Made by a program: the position numbers and the translations under genes
Source of the DNA: Pseudolabrys sp.
Lineage (GTDB): Bacteria > Pseudomonadota > Alphaproteobacteria > Rhizobiales > Xanthobacteraceae
Direction: 5' to 3'
DNA: 64,000 nt
Assembly (NCBI GenBank): GCA_026125895.1
Contig: JAHCKG010000014.1
Span: forward strand, 1-64,000
In this document: positions 55,840 to 64,000 of the stretch, one piece after another
How the letters are laid out: each line of letters opens with the position of its first letter
How positions within the stretch are numbered: position 1 is the first letter of the stretch
Notes under the pieces: generated by a model
The model's input: the letters and a program-made list of their open reading frames with translations, nothing else
Told to the model about the DNA's origin: nothing
The model's database searches: none

Positions 55840-57099
55840 CTATTCGCCGGCGAGCCGCAACGGCGTTTGCCGCTTGTCCTCGATCGTCCGCAGCCGCTGT
55901 TCCTCGCGCATGATGTAGTCGCGCGTCATCGGCACGACGTCCTGGCGCTTGGTGAGCTGGATCTGGAACACCATCATGTTCTGCTCGCGGAACGACATCT
56001 CGGAGGCCGCCAGGTAGAATTCCCACATGCGGACAAAGCGCTGGTCGTAGATGCGCTCGACTTCCTCGCGGTGGGCGAGGAACCGCTCGCGCCAATGCTT
56101 GAGCGTTTCGGCATAGTGCAGGCGCAGGATCTCTATATCCGTGACCAGCAGCCCGGATTTCTCGATCCGCGGCAGCACCTCCGACAGTGACGGGATGTAG
56201 CCCCCGGGGAAGATGTATTTGGCGATCCAGGGGTTGGTGACGCTCGGCCCCTCGGAGCGGCCGATGGCGTGCAGCACCATGACGCCATCGTCCTTCAGGA
56301 GTTCGGCGGCTTTGTTAAAGTAAGTCTCGAAGTGATTGACGCCGACATGCTCGAACATACCGACGGAAACGATGCGGTCGAACTGGTCGTGCAGGTCGCG
56401 GTAGTCCTGCAGGCGGAAGCGGGCGCGGTCGGTCAGGCCGCGCTCCATGGCGCGCTCATTGGCGATGGCGTGCTGTTCCTCCGACAAGGTGATGCCGGTG
56501 ACATCGGCACCCGCATTCTCCGCGAGGTAGAGACCCAGGCCGCCCCAGCCGCACCCGATGTCGAGGATGCGAAGGTCCTTCCTGTCCGCCGTCAGCCGCA
56601 GCTTGGCGGCGACGTGGCGCTTCTTGGCGAGCTGGGCGTCGTCGAGCGACTGGTCGAGCCGTTCGAAATAGGCGCAGCTATACTGCCGGTCGGCGTCGAG
56701 GAAGAGGGAGTAGAGCCGGCCATCGAGATCGTAGTGGTGGGCCACGTTCTCTCGCGCGCGCTTGCGCGGATTGAATTGCTGGATGCGCCGCCACAGAAAA
56801 CGGATGAGGAATTGCGGACGCGCCCAGTTCGGCAGTTCGCTGGTTTGTCCGAGTGCGATCGAGAGGACATCGGCGATCGAGCCTTGCTCGACGACGAGCG
56901 AGCCGTCCATGTAGGATTCACCGAACTTCAGTTCGGGATCGAGAATGATGCCCCATTCGGCGGCGCGTGTGGTCAAGCGTATCGCGACCGGCGGGCCCGA
57001 GCCGTCGCCGAAGGTAAGAACCGTGCCGCGTGAGGTCGTGACTCTGAAGTTGCCGCGGCGAATGAAAGATTTCAGTAGAAACTGAAGCAACCGGTCCAT
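55840..57099 (-). CDS. cfa: Cyclopropane-fatty-acyl-phospholipid synthase
   Basis: 419 aa. SAM-dependent methylene transfer to cis double bonds of membrane phospholipids. SAM-binding LDIGCGWGGLGLYLAENAGA near 178-198, and the family's YSCAYFERLDQSLDDAQLAK, SVGMFEHVGVNHFETYF and PGGYIPSLSEVLPRIE. N-terminal lipid-binding domain of about 110 residues. Stands alone on the minus strand with a downstream hairpin. Confidence 0.95.
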   Translation of the reverse strand: MDRLLQFLLKSFIRRGNFRVTTSRGTVLTFGDGSGPPVAIRLTTRAAEWGIILDPELKFGESYMDGSLVVEQGSIADVLSIALGQTSELPNWARPQFLIRFLWRRIQQFNPRKRARENVAHHYDLDGRLYSLFLDADRQYSCAYFERLDQSLDDAQLAKKRHVAAKLRLTADRKDLRILDIGCGWGGLGLYLAENAGADVTGITLSEEQHAIANERAMERGLTDRARFRLQDYRDLHDQFDRIVSVGMFEHVGVNHFETYFNKAAELLKDDGVMVLHAIGRSEGPSVTNPWIAKYIFPGGYIPSLSEVLPRIEKSGLLVTDIEILRLHYAETLKHWRERFLAHREEVERIYDQRFVRMWEFYLAASEMSFREQNMMVFQIQLTKRQDVVPMTRDYIMREEQRLRTIEDKRQTPLRLAGE

Positions 57100-57366
57100 C
57101 GGCCGCCTCCATAGTCTAATATGCGCTAGTCTCGCTCAACCGGTCCCGATAAGGCCGGTTCCGGATAAGCATTCAATCAAAGTCTTTTTGCCACAGCAAT
57201 GCCGCAAATCGTGGCGTTGCATGCAAATTCGGGCCTTGTCTGTGGTGGTATCAGACCCCATGGCGCGAGGGTTGACCGGGACTTGGCGCGCGAATGGGTG
57301 TACAGGGTGCCGCCGGATGGCGGGCGGCACGATAACGTTCAAGTGAAGACCAAAGGATTGGCGGCA

Positions 57367-57840
57367 ATGATGTCTCACATACGCGGATTGAGCCTGGCGG
57401 TGGCCTTGGGGGCGCTGGCGATGACGGCGCCCGCTTGCGCTCAGGAAAACCTGGACCAGGGCAAGACGGCCCAGCAGCTTTTCGCCTCGGACTGCGCGAT
57501 CTGCCACAAGAGCCCGCAGGGGCTTGCCGCCAAGGCCGGCAGCGGGCTGTTCGGCCTCGACGGTTTCCTGCGCGAACATTACACGGTCAGCCGCCAGTCG
57601 GCGGCGATCCTCGCCAGGTACCTGCAGTCGGTGGGGGATGCGCCGGCCGAGGCACGGCGCGGCAGCACCCGGCGCACCGCCAAGCCCACCGAAAAAAAGC
57701 CTGACGCCAAGCCCGAGGCGAAGACGGACGCCAAGAGCGAGGCGAAGGCCGAGGCCAAACCGGACCAGAAGCCTGAGGCCAAATCTGAATCGAAGCCTGA
57801 GGCGAAGCCGGAAGCCGACAAACCCGCCAAATCTGACTAA
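57367..57840 (+). CDS. Exported single-haem c-type protein with a Lys/Pro/Ala/Glu-rich tail
   Basis: 157 aa from ATG 57367. Signal peptide (about 1-25, APACA-QE), then a short haem region: C43-x-x-C46-H47 (SDCAICHKSP). No methionine follows the haem motif, so the usual distal Met ligand is missing; H71 (FLREHYT) is the only later histidine. The last 65 residues are repeats such as KPEAK, KSEAK and KPDQK, low in complexity. A longer frame begins at 57199 without signal-peptide logic. Could be an electron carrier anchored by charge to the envelope, or a haem sensor; unknown. Confidence 0.75.
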   Translation: MMSHIRGLSLAVALGALAMTAPACAQENLDQGKTAQQLFASDCAICHKSPQGLAAKAGSGLFGLDGFLREHYTVSRQSAAILARYLQSVGDAPAEARRGSTRRTAKPTEKKPDAKPEAKTDAKSEAKAEAKPDQKPEAKSESKPEAKPEADKPAKSD

Positions 57841-57877
57841 GCCCGGCACCGGTATAGCCGGCACGCTTGGCGCAAAT

Positions 57878-57914
57878 AAAAGCCCCGCCCGGTGCGAACC
57901 GGGCGGGGCTTTTT
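57878..57914. terminator. Bidirectional terminator between the haem protein and rplI
   Basis: 15-base perfect stem (57878-57892 with 57899-57913), 6-base loop TGCGAA, A-run on the left and TTTTT on the right, so it functions on both strands for two convergent genes. Confidence 0.9.
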
Positions 57915-57950
57915 GTTGGCGAGCGCCTTGCGCGCGCAACGTGCCTGAGA

Positions 57951-58568
57951 TCAGGCCTCTTCGTTCTTCTTGGCGTCGGCCTCGTCGGCCTGCGCTTCTT
58001 CGGACTCGGCGTCGAACAGCGCCTCGGCGCGCTGGCGCGCGGCTTCGGCTTCCGCTTCGGCGTCCTCGGCGACCGAGGCGCGCACGGTCACGTCTTCGCC
58101 GCGGGCGATACGTTCGGCTTCCGCCTCGCTGCGCGCGACGATAACGGTGACCGAGACGTCGATGTCCGGATGCAGGCCGAGCGGCACCTTGTACTGGCCG
58201 AGCGCCTTGATCGGCGCATTGAGTTCGACCTGGGCGCGCGAGACGGTGACGCCGTCGGAGGAGATCAGCGCGGCGATGTCGCGCGACGACACCGAGCCGT
58301 AGAGCTGGCCGGTTTCGGACGACTGGCGGATGATGGTGTAGGACTTGCCGTCGACCTTGGCCGCGACCTTGCCGGCTTCGCCCTTGCGCTCGAGGCTCTG
58401 CTTCTCGAGCTCGGCCTTCATGCCTTCAAAGCGGGCCTTGTTGTCGGCGTTGGCGCGCAGCGCCTTGTTGCGCGGCAGGAGAAAGTTGCGAGCAAAGCCG
58501 TCCTTGACGCGGACGACATCGCCCATGTTACCGAGCTTGGCGACGCGCTCGAGCAGAATAACTTCCAT
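57951..58568 (-). CDS. rplI: 50S ribosomal protein L9
   Basis: 205 aa, from the ATG at 58568 with AAGGAG. L9 core: [30 protein letters not shown] split here by family motif positions 1-30, then [13 protein letters not shown]. The C-terminal domain contains [16 protein letters not shown] and [18 protein letters not shown] 50-residue acidic Ala/Glu tail ([14 protein letters not shown]...[16 protein letters not shown]) extends beyond the normal 150 residues, as in other Rhizobiales. Last gene of the S6-S18-DUF2232-L9 operon. Confidence 0.97.
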   Translation of the reverse strand: MEVILLERVAKLGNMGDVVRVKDGFARNFLLPRNKALRANADNKARFEGMKAELEKQSLERKGEAGKVAAKVDGKSYTIIRQSSETGQLYGSVSSRDIAALISSDGVTVSRAQVELNAPIKALGQYKVPLGLHPDIDVSVTVIVARSEAEAERIARGEDVTVRASVAEDAEAEAEAARQRAEALFDAESEEAQADEADAKKNEEA

Positions 58569-58606
58569 GATCATGACTCCTTGTTTGATCGTTTCGATAA
58601 TGCAGT

Positions 58607-59572
58607 TCAGGTGGAAGCGGGCGGGCCGCGTTTGACGGCGGCACGCGCGCGGAAATGAAAGAAGGTTTCGGACAGACCAACGAGGCACAGCGCCAGCACC
58701 GGCCAGCCGAAGATCAGCACCGACGCGTAGACGCCGGCGAGGACGAAGCCGCGGCTTGTCAGGTTCCGGGTGATCGAGTGAATGACGGCGAAGCCGAGCA
58801 CCCCGTAAGCCATCAACAGCGCTGCGGCGATGACGCCGGCGACGATGCCGAGGAGCCCGTCGACGAAAGATAGCGCGGTGGCGACGCCGAGCGTGGCGGC
58901 GGTCAGCGGCGGGAACGTCATCTCCGACAGCGAAGGCCACGGCCGCGTCAGCCGTCCGGAGAAGCGGACGATACGCCCGGCGAGCCACAGATTGAGGATG
59001 TCGGTGACCAGCCCCATCACCGCCGTCGCGGGCGGCAAGGCGACGACCAGGAGGTCGATCAGCCGGTCGGGACTGCGCAACGTTGCAGGACCGGAGGGGC
59101 CGGCTTCGGTGGCGGCGGCGCGGAACACCTCGCGCAAGGCCGTGCGCAGGGCCTCGCGGAATTCATCGGCGCCGAAGCCGACCATCATGATCGTCAGCAG
59201 GACGAGCGCCGCTGCGAGGACCGCTGCCCAGATCACCAGCCGGCCAGGCGGATACCATTCGAGCGAGGCCGACGAGCCGTTGCCGGCCGGCCGCGCCAGC
59301 ATGGTGAGGTAGCCGAGCCACCAGCCGGGAAGGCCGATGCCGGCGAGGAAGCCGACGCTGAATAAGGTGCCGAAGAACATCCAGATGGCGAAGGCGCCGA
59401 TGAGCGCGCCGGCCAGCGCCACCCAATGGCTCCAGCCGAGCGCCGCGATCATGATGGGGAGGGGGGCAAGATAGGCGAGCGGGATCGACAACGCCGTGCC
59501 CGACGTCACCGAGGCGAACAGCAAAGCTGCCGCCGCGCCCGAACCCAATCCGATGAAGCCAAATTGCAGCAT
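58607..59572 (-). CDS. DUF2232 family membrane protein
   Basis: 321 aa from the ATG at 59572. About eight hydrophobic segments, e.g. [16 protein letters not shown] and [23 protein letters not shown]2232 proteins are conserved between rpsR and rplI in many alphaproteobacteria; function unknown, possibly a vitamin-transporter-like S-component fold. A frame extending to 59680 is built from the repeat and is rejected. Confidence 0.88.
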   Translation of the reverse strand: MLQFGFIGLGSGAAAALLFASVTSGTALSIPLAYLAPLPIMIAALGWSHWVALAGALIGAFAIWMFFGTLFSVGFLAGIGLPGWWLGYLTMLARPAGNGSSASLEWYPPGRLVIWAAVLAAALVLLTIMMVGFGADEFREALRTALREVFRAAATEAGPSGPATLRSPDRLIDLLVVALPPATAVMGLVTDILNLWLAGRIVRFSGRLTRPWPSLSEMTFPPLTAATLGVATALSFVDGLLGIVAGVIAAALLMAYGVLGFAVIHSITRNLTSRGFVLAGVYASVLIFGWPVLALCLVGLSETFFHFRARAAVKRGPPAST

Positions 59573-59673
59573 CACGAGCTGTCCCGCCTCGAGGCGGTTA
59601 GAGACGGATCGTTTCGGCGAAACGTCCGTCCCAACCATCGGCGCGCAGGCTGATCCCGCACGCCTCGTTTTCT

Positions 59674-59808
59674 TTGTCATTCCGGGGCGCCGCCATCGGC
59701 GCGTTTACGCGCGTCTTTGACGCGCTATGGCGGCGAACCCGGAATCCATATTCACAAACCGGGGTTATGGATTCCGGGCCCGCGCCTAATGGCGCGTCCC
59801 GGAATGAC
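59674..59808. repeat. Mosaic palindromic repeat inside the S6-S18-L9 operon
   Basis: Outer arms GTCATTCCGGG (59674-59684) and CCCGGAATGAC (59798-59808); inner arms GGAATCCAT/ATGGATTCC (59741-59749, 59767-59775). A Bradyrhizobium-type element between the rpsR stop and the DUF2232 start. Confidence 0.85.
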
Positions 59809-59814
59809 CACAAC

Positions 59815-60069
59815 TTAGCGGATGACGTAGGGCAACAGACCGAGGAAGCGCGAGCGCTTGATCGCCTGGGCGAGTTCGCGCTGCTTCTTGGCCGACACCG
59901 CGGTGATGCGGGACGGCACGATCTTGCCGCGCTCGGAGACGTAACGCTGCAAGAGCTTCACGTCCTTGTAGTCGATCTTCGGCGCATTGGCGCCCGAGAA
60001 CGGGCAGGTCTTGCGACGGCGGAAGAATGGACGGCGCTGGCCGCCACCCTGGGATGAACTGAAAGCCAT
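59815..60069 (-). CDS. rpsR: 30S ribosomal protein S18
   Basis: 84 aa. Conserved [20 protein letters not shown] and the core [20 protein letters not shown], then [20 protein letters not shown]. Pairs with S6 in the 30S platform. Three bases after rpsF. Confidence 0.97.
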   Translation of the reverse strand: MAFSSSQGGGQRRPFFRRRKTCPFSGANAPKIDYKDVKLLQRYVSERGKIVPSRITAVSAKKQRELAQAIKRSRFLGLLPYVIR

Positions 60070-60072
60070 TGT

Positions 60073-60531
60073 TTATTCCTCCCCGCCAGTCGTTTCTTCG
60101 TCGCGGCGCGGACGGCGCTCGCCACGGTCACGGTCGCCGCCACGGCCGCCGCCGAAGCCACGGTCACCACCGAAGCCACGGTCGCCGCGATCACCACGGT
60201 CGTCGCGATCCGACTTGCGCATCATCGCGGACGGGCCTTCCTCGAGCTCGTCGACGCGGATGGTGAGATAGCGCATAACGTCTTCGTTGATGCGCTCCTG
60301 ACGCTCGACCTCGGTCAGCGCCGCCGCAGGGGCCTCGACGTTGAGCAACGTCATGTGCGCCTTGCGATTCTTGTTCATGCGATACGAGAGCGACTTCAGG
60401 CCCCAGTATTCGCTCTTGGTGACCTTGCCACCGCCTTCGGTGATGACGCCGGTCAGCTTGGCGGTCAGTTCTTCCACCTGCTGCGGGCTGAGATCCTGCC
60501 GCGCCAGATAGACGTGTTCGTACAATGGCAT
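60073..60531 (-). CDS. rpsF: 30S ribosomal protein S6
   Basis: 152 aa from the ATG at 60531 with AAAGG upstream. S6 core [20 protein letters not shown] to about residue 97, then a long Gly/Arg/Asp-rich tail ([15 protein letters not shown] repeats, ending [14 protein letters not shown]) typical of alphaproteobacterial S6. First gene of the operon. A longer frame to 60630 contains no S6-like sequence. Confidence 0.97.
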   Translation of the reverse strand: MPLYEHVYLARQDLSPQQVEELTAKLTGVITEGGGKVTKSEYWGLKSLSYRMNKNRKAHMTLLNVEAPAAALTEVERQERINEDVMRYLTIRVDELEEGPSAMMRKSDRDDRGDRGDRGFGGDRGFGGGRGGDRDRGERRPRRDEETTGGEE

Positions 60532-60786
60532 GAAATGCCTTTCCCTTGGTTTGCCCATATCCGTTGCCCTGGCGCCTAGCCCTTCGAACCCTTCGGGAAA
60601 GGCTCGAAATTGCTCAGAAGGCGGAAACACGGGACGCCGGGCCGTCAGGCCCTACCGCAAGCCACTGAATTATCAGTAGAAAAACGGCCGTCCGTTCAGT
60701 CCCCAACCAGGAGCGACGGAAGATCGCGGGTTTATAGGGATTTTCGCGCAAAAGGCAAGTTTTACAAAGGGCGCGGCCCGGTGCGG

Positions 60787-61011
60787 TCAGGCGACATTTG
60801 GCCCCTTTTGCAGCCTTCCGGCGAGCTTGACGGCCAGATCGACGCCCTCGCGGATCTGCCGGGCGCCATCCGGGTCCCGGTCGCCGTTGTTCTTGCGCAT
60901 CAGATTGAGGGCCGCAAGGAGCTGCTCCAGGTTCCTGGCCAGCAATTCCTGGCGGAAAGCCGGGTCTTTCCGTGCCCGCTCGATGTCGTCTTCGGTGACC
61001 AGATCGACCAT
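60787..61011 (-). CDS. Small conserved hypothetical protein
   Basis: 74 aa, helical and acidic at the N-terminus (MVDLVTEDDIERARKDPAFR) with a KNNGDRDPDGARQIREGVDL centre. Resembles small uncharacterised proteins of Rhizobiales found near fabD; family not named with certainty. Divergent from fabD across 222 bases. Confidence 0.65.
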   Translation of the reverse strand: MVDLVTEDDIERARKDPAFRQELLARNLEQLLAALNLMRKNNGDRDPDGARQIREGVDLAVKLAGRLQKGPNVA

Positions 61012-61233
61012 AAAGGGCTCCGCTGCGCCTGGCCCGACGGTCGGCGGCGGCTGAGGTAGCGGGGAACACTAGCGCCAGAGTCTTTTTGGTTTGTTACTGC
61101 TCCTGCCGGTGGGAACATGGCCGGTTGACATCGCTCGGCGGGACGTGTTTTTCGGCCCCGGTTTCGGTACCAGCACCGAGTTCCGGCGGCGAGCCGGGTT
61201 TTTCCGACACAACGCGAGGACGGCATCAGGGCC

Positions 61234-62181
61234 ATGACGGTCGCATTCGTATTTCCCGGCCAGGGCAGCCAGACGGTCGGCATGGGCAAGGCGCTGTCCG
61301 ACAATTTTCCGGTCGCGAAGGCCGTGTTCGACGAAGTCGATGCGGCTTTGTCGGCCAAGCTCTCGGCCATCATCTTCGAAGGTCCGATCGAGACGCTGAC
61401 GCTGACCGAGAATGCGCAGCCGGCGCTGATGGCGGTTTCGCTCGCGACCTTCCGCGTTCTGCAATCGGAGGCCGGGCTCGACCTGGCCCGCGATGCCAAA
61501 TTCGTCGCCGGCCATTCGCTCGGCGAATATTCGGCGCTGGCGGCGGCCGGCACGTTCTCGATCAGCGACACGGCGCGCCTGCTGCGCACCCGCGGGCAGG
61601 CGATGCAGAAGGCCGTGCCGGCGGGCGTCGGCGCCATGGCCGCCTTGATCGGCCTCGACTTCGACGCCGCGGCAGCCGTCGCTGCGGAAGCGGCGCAGGG
61701 GCAGGTGTGTCAGGCGGCCAACGACAACGGCGGCGGGCAGGTCGTCGTCTCCGGCGACAAGGCGGCGGTCGAGCGCGCCGTCGAGATCGCCAAGGGCAAG
61801 GGCGCCAAGCGCGCCATGCTGCTGCAGGTGTCCGCGCCCTTCCATTGCGCGCTGATGCAGCCCGCGGCGGACGTGATGGCCGAGGCGCTGTCCAAGGTGC
61901 AGGTCAACAAGCCGGCGGTGCCCGTTGTGGCGAACGTCACGGCGAGCCCGCTCAGCGACCCCGCCGAGATCGTGAAGTCCCTGGTGGCGCAGGTCACCGG
62001 CACCGTGCGCTGGCGCGAGTGTGTTTCCTATATGGCGGCGCAGGGCGTGACGCAGTTCTACGAAGTCGGCGCCGGCAAGGTGCTGGCCGGTCTCAACAAG
62101 CGCATCGCTGACGGTGCGACCACGACGTCGATTGGCACGCCGGACGATGTCGCCGCTTTTAAAGCCGGGAGAAATGGCTGA
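61234..62181 (+). CDS. fabD: Malonyl-CoA:ACP transacylase
   Basis: 315 aa. Loads malonyl groups onto ACP for fatty-acid synthesis. VFPGQGSQTVGMG at the N-terminus, nucleophile S95 in GHSLGEYS, the Arg of the malonyl pocket in LLRTRGQAMQ and the histidine in SAPFHCALM. Its TGA overlaps the fabG ATG (TGATG), so the two are translationally coupled. Confidence 0.97.
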   Translation: MTVAFVFPGQGSQTVGMGKALSDNFPVAKAVFDEVDAALSAKLSAIIFEGPIETLTLTENAQPALMAVSLATFRVLQSEAGLDLARDAKFVAGHSLGEYSALAAAGTFSISDTARLLRTRGQAMQKAVPAGVGAMAALIGLDFDAAAAVAAEAAQGQVCQAANDNGGGQVVVSGDKAAVERAVEIAKGKGAKRAMLLQVSAPFHCALMQPAADVMAEALSKVQVNKPAVPVVANVTASPLSDPAEIVKSLVAQVTGTVRWRECVSYMAAQGVTQFYEVGAGKVLAGLNKRIADGATTTSIGTPDDVAAFKAGRNG

Positions 62182-62918
62182 TGTTTGATCTGAACGGAAA
62201 GAACGCGCTGGTGACCGGCGCGACCGGCGCTATCGGCGAAGCCATCGCGCGTGCGCTGCATGCGCAGGGCGCCACCGTCGCGCTCTCCGGCACGCGCCAG
62301 GAGGTGCTCGACAAGCTTGCCGGTGAACTCGGCAGCCGCGTGCACGTGGTGCCGTGCGATCTGTCGAATGCCGAGCAGGTCGAGGCGCTGGTGCCGGCGG
62401 CGGAAGAGAAAATGGAGAAGCTCGACATCCTCGTCGCCAATGCCGGCATCACCAAGGACAACCTGTTCGTCCAGCTCAAGGACGAGGACTGGGACAAGGT
62501 GATCGCCGTCAATCTCACGGCGACGTTCCGCCTGACGCGTGCGGCGGTGTCGCGCATGATGCGACGCCGCTTTGGCCGCATCATCGGCATTTCGTCGGTG
62601 GTCGGTTTCACCGGCAATCCGGGGCAGGGCAACTACACCGCTTCGAAGGCCGGCATGGTTGGCATGATGAAGGCGGTCGCCGCCGAATACGCCAAGCGCA
62701 ACGTGACGGCGAATTGCATCGCGCCGGGCATCATTACCAGCGCCATGACCGACAAGCTCAACGACAAGCAGCGCGAGACCATCCTGTCGAAGGTTCCTGC
62801 GGGGAAACTCGGAACGCCGCTGGACGTGGCCGCGGCGGCAGTCTATCTGGCCTCCGACGAAGCGGCCTATGTGACCGGGCAGACCATTCATGTGAATGGC
62901 GGAATGGCCATGTTCTAG
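62181..62918 (+). CDS. fabG: 3-oxoacyl-ACP reductase
   Basis: 245 aa SDR. NADPH motif TGATGAIG at 12-19, NAG at 87-89, catalytic S139, Y152, K156 (NYTASKAG). C-terminal DEAAYVTGQTIHVNGGMAMF is the FabG signature. Coupled to fabD; 301 bases before acpP. Confidence 0.97.
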   Translation: MFDLNGKNALVTGATGAIGEAIARALHAQGATVALSGTRQEVLDKLAGELGSRVHVVPCDLSNAEQVEALVPAAEEKMEKLDILVANAGITKDNLFVQLKDEDWDKVIAVNLTATFRLTRAAVSRMMRRRFGRIIGISSVVGFTGNPGQGNYTASKAGMVGMMKAVAAEYAKRNVTANCIAPGIITSAMTDKLNDKQRETILSKVPAGKLGTPLDVAAAAVYLASDEAAYVTGQTIHVNGGMAMF

Positions 62919-63219
62919 GCCGGCCGGGCCATCCCGCCGTGATAATGGCGGGCATGCGTTCCGACGTTGATGAGAGGTGAATTCGTGTGGCTTTTCAGCC
63001 CCCTACCGACTAGACTGGGGCTGCTAGTCAACGCATTTGAAGTGTGGTAACCGAATTTCGGCCCGGCTGGGGCGGCCGATCCTGGATGTCTGAAGGCGAA
63101 GGCTTGAAGGTATCCGCGATGCGAGTCGTCACGCCACTGTCACCACGACGAGGCCGAAGCGCGATGGCTGCGAACCGACCGGGACGCAGCCTATTCTGAA
63201 AAAGCACGAGGTTGGACCG
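62919..63219. other. fabG-acpP intergenic region
   Basis: 301 bases with no gene. Contains a hairpin CAGCCCC/GGGGCTG (62996-63002, 63017-63023) with a 14-base loop and no T tract. The acpP promoter is presumably in 63020-63200 but I could not assign it confidently. Confidence 0.5.
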
Positions 63220-63459
63220 ATGAGTGACGTTGCCGAGCGGGTGAAGAAGATCGTCGTGGAGCACCTGGGTGTTGAACCCGACAAGGTGACCGAAGGGGCA
63301 AGCTTTATCGATGATCTTGGCGCCGACAGCCTCGACACGGTCGAGCTCGTCATGGCCTTCGAGGAAGAGTTCGGCTGCGAAATCCCCGACGATGCCGCCG
63401 AGACGATTCTGACCGTCGGCGATGCGGTCAAGTTCCTCGAGAAGAACGCCAAGAGCTGA
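63220..63459 (+). CDS. acpP: Acyl carrier protein
   Basis: 79 aa, highly acidic four-helix carrier. S37 in GADSLDTVE receives 4'-phosphopantetheine. Normal length; begins [20 protein letters not shown]. Shares substrates with the flanking fab enzymes. Confidence 0.98.
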   Translation: MSDVAERVKKIVVEHLGVEPDKVTEGASFIDDLGADSLDTVELVMAFEEEFGCEIPDDAAETILTVGDAVKFLEKNAKS

Positions 63460-63622
63460 ACGCTGCGTGTCGAGCTGACGCTGCTGCGGCCGCTCTCCAG
63501 CCTTTTGGGTCATCGCCGTTACTTCGGCCGTGAATTGGTCAGCGGTGCGCGGGGCAAAGGCCATCGGTGATGGCTGATGCCGGCGCGACGGCGTGTCTTC
63601 GTCACATTGCGCGGAGCCGGGT

Positions 63623-64000
63623 ATGAGACGGGTTGTCGTCACCGGAATGGGAATGGTCACGCCGCTGGGTTGCGGCGTCGAACCGACATGGTCGCGGCTC
63701 CTCAAGGGCGAAAGCGGCGCCAAGAAGGTCGATACCTTCGAGGTGTCCGACATCGCCGCGAAGATCGCGTGCATGATTCCGCGCGGCGACGGCTCGAACG
63801 GCACCTACAATCCCGACCAGTGGATGGAGCCGAAGGAGCAGCGCAAGGTCGATCCGTTCATCGTCTACGCGATGTGCGCGGCCAAGCAGGCGCTCAACGA
63901 TGCCGGCTGGCATCCGAAGACCGAGGAAGAGAAGGTCGCGTCCGGTGTTCTCATCGGCTCGGGCATCGGCGGTATCGAAGGCATCGCGGAAACCGCGGTC
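63623..64000 (+). CDS. fabF: 3-oxoacyl-ACP synthase II (partial, runs off the window)
   Basis: First 126 codons of KAS II. MRRVVVTGMGMVTPLGCGVE start with GGAG upstream, VDTFEVSDIAAKIACMIPRG and SGVLIGSGIGGIEGI match the N-terminal thiolase-like domain. The catalytic Cys-His-His lie beyond the window. Order acpP-fabF is conserved. Confidence 0.95.
   Translation, partial: MRRVVVTGMGMVTPLGCGVEPTWSRLLKGESGAKKVDTFEVSDIAAKIACMIPRGDGSNGTYNPDQWMEPKEQRKVDPFIVYAMCAAKQALNDAGWHPKTEEEKVASGVLIGSGIGGIEGIAETAV

Noticed and set aside
57199-57366. Extended N-terminus for the haem protein
   Set aside because: The signal peptide starts at 57367; extension has no secretion logic.

Overview
The window is high-GC chromosomal DNA from an alphaproteobacterium of the order Hyphomicrobiales (Rhizobiales). 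The Bradyrhizobium / Pseudolabrys / Rhodopseudomonas side is the most likely placement. This rests on gene order (rpsF-rpsR-DUF2232-rplI, fabD-fabG-acpP-fabF, cvpA-purF, radA-alr), acidic or Gly/Arg-rich tails on L9 and S6, and several classes of GC-rich palindromic intergenic repeats typical of that group. I found no rRNA, tRNA, CRISPR array, insertion sequence or prophage. Placement below order level is inference.

Layout. (1) 1-7.4 kb: a stress/detoxification block with a truncated-by-window UvrA-like ATPase that lacks the UvrB-binding domain, a formaldehyde module (frmR-frmA with matching operator boxes), a quinone-oxidoreductase-like dehydrogenase divergent from a TetR regulator, an aldo/keto reductase and a DHFR-like reductase. 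(2) 7.4-30.6 kb: many small accessory enzymes and regulators, including a paired SMR exporter with a MarR regulator and striking palindromes at its promoter, VOC and alpha/beta-hydrolase proteins, a PhyH oxygenase, DUF899, an ArsR-SRPBCC pair, a phospholipase-D-like protein and YeiH with its LysR regulator. (3) 30.8-40.1 kb: DctA, an Rrf2-AhpD-like pair, PrfC, a periplasmic Ntn hydrolase, a Bug-type binding protein, an FAD oxidoreductase and NnrU. (4) 40.2-64 kb: mainly housekeeping genes: panB, a YfgM-like protein, a lipoprotein, der, an MFS exporter, purF-cvpA, radA, alr, a GMC oxidoreductase, dnaB, a CFA synthase, a small haem protein, the S6-S18-DUF2232-L9 operon and the start of the fatty-acid synthesis cluster (fabD, fabG, acpP, fabF).

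The most notable sequence-level observation is that three genes (a LysR regulator, an HTH regulator with an N-terminal helical region, and the PLD-like protein) are each split by one apparent single-base loss at or near a run of G, and a fourth (MBL-fold hydrolase) seems to have lost its stop in the same way. Homopolymer under-calling in the assembly is the simplest explanation, but real decay cannot be excluded from one sequence. Other points of interest are three near-identical FrmR-type boxes, a large hairpin abutting the prfC start, a hairpin that buries a ribosome binding site, a mosaic palindromic repeat inside the ribosomal-protein operon, and a CxxCH haem protein with no methionine available as a distal ligand. 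I did not find a convincing new multi-gene system.
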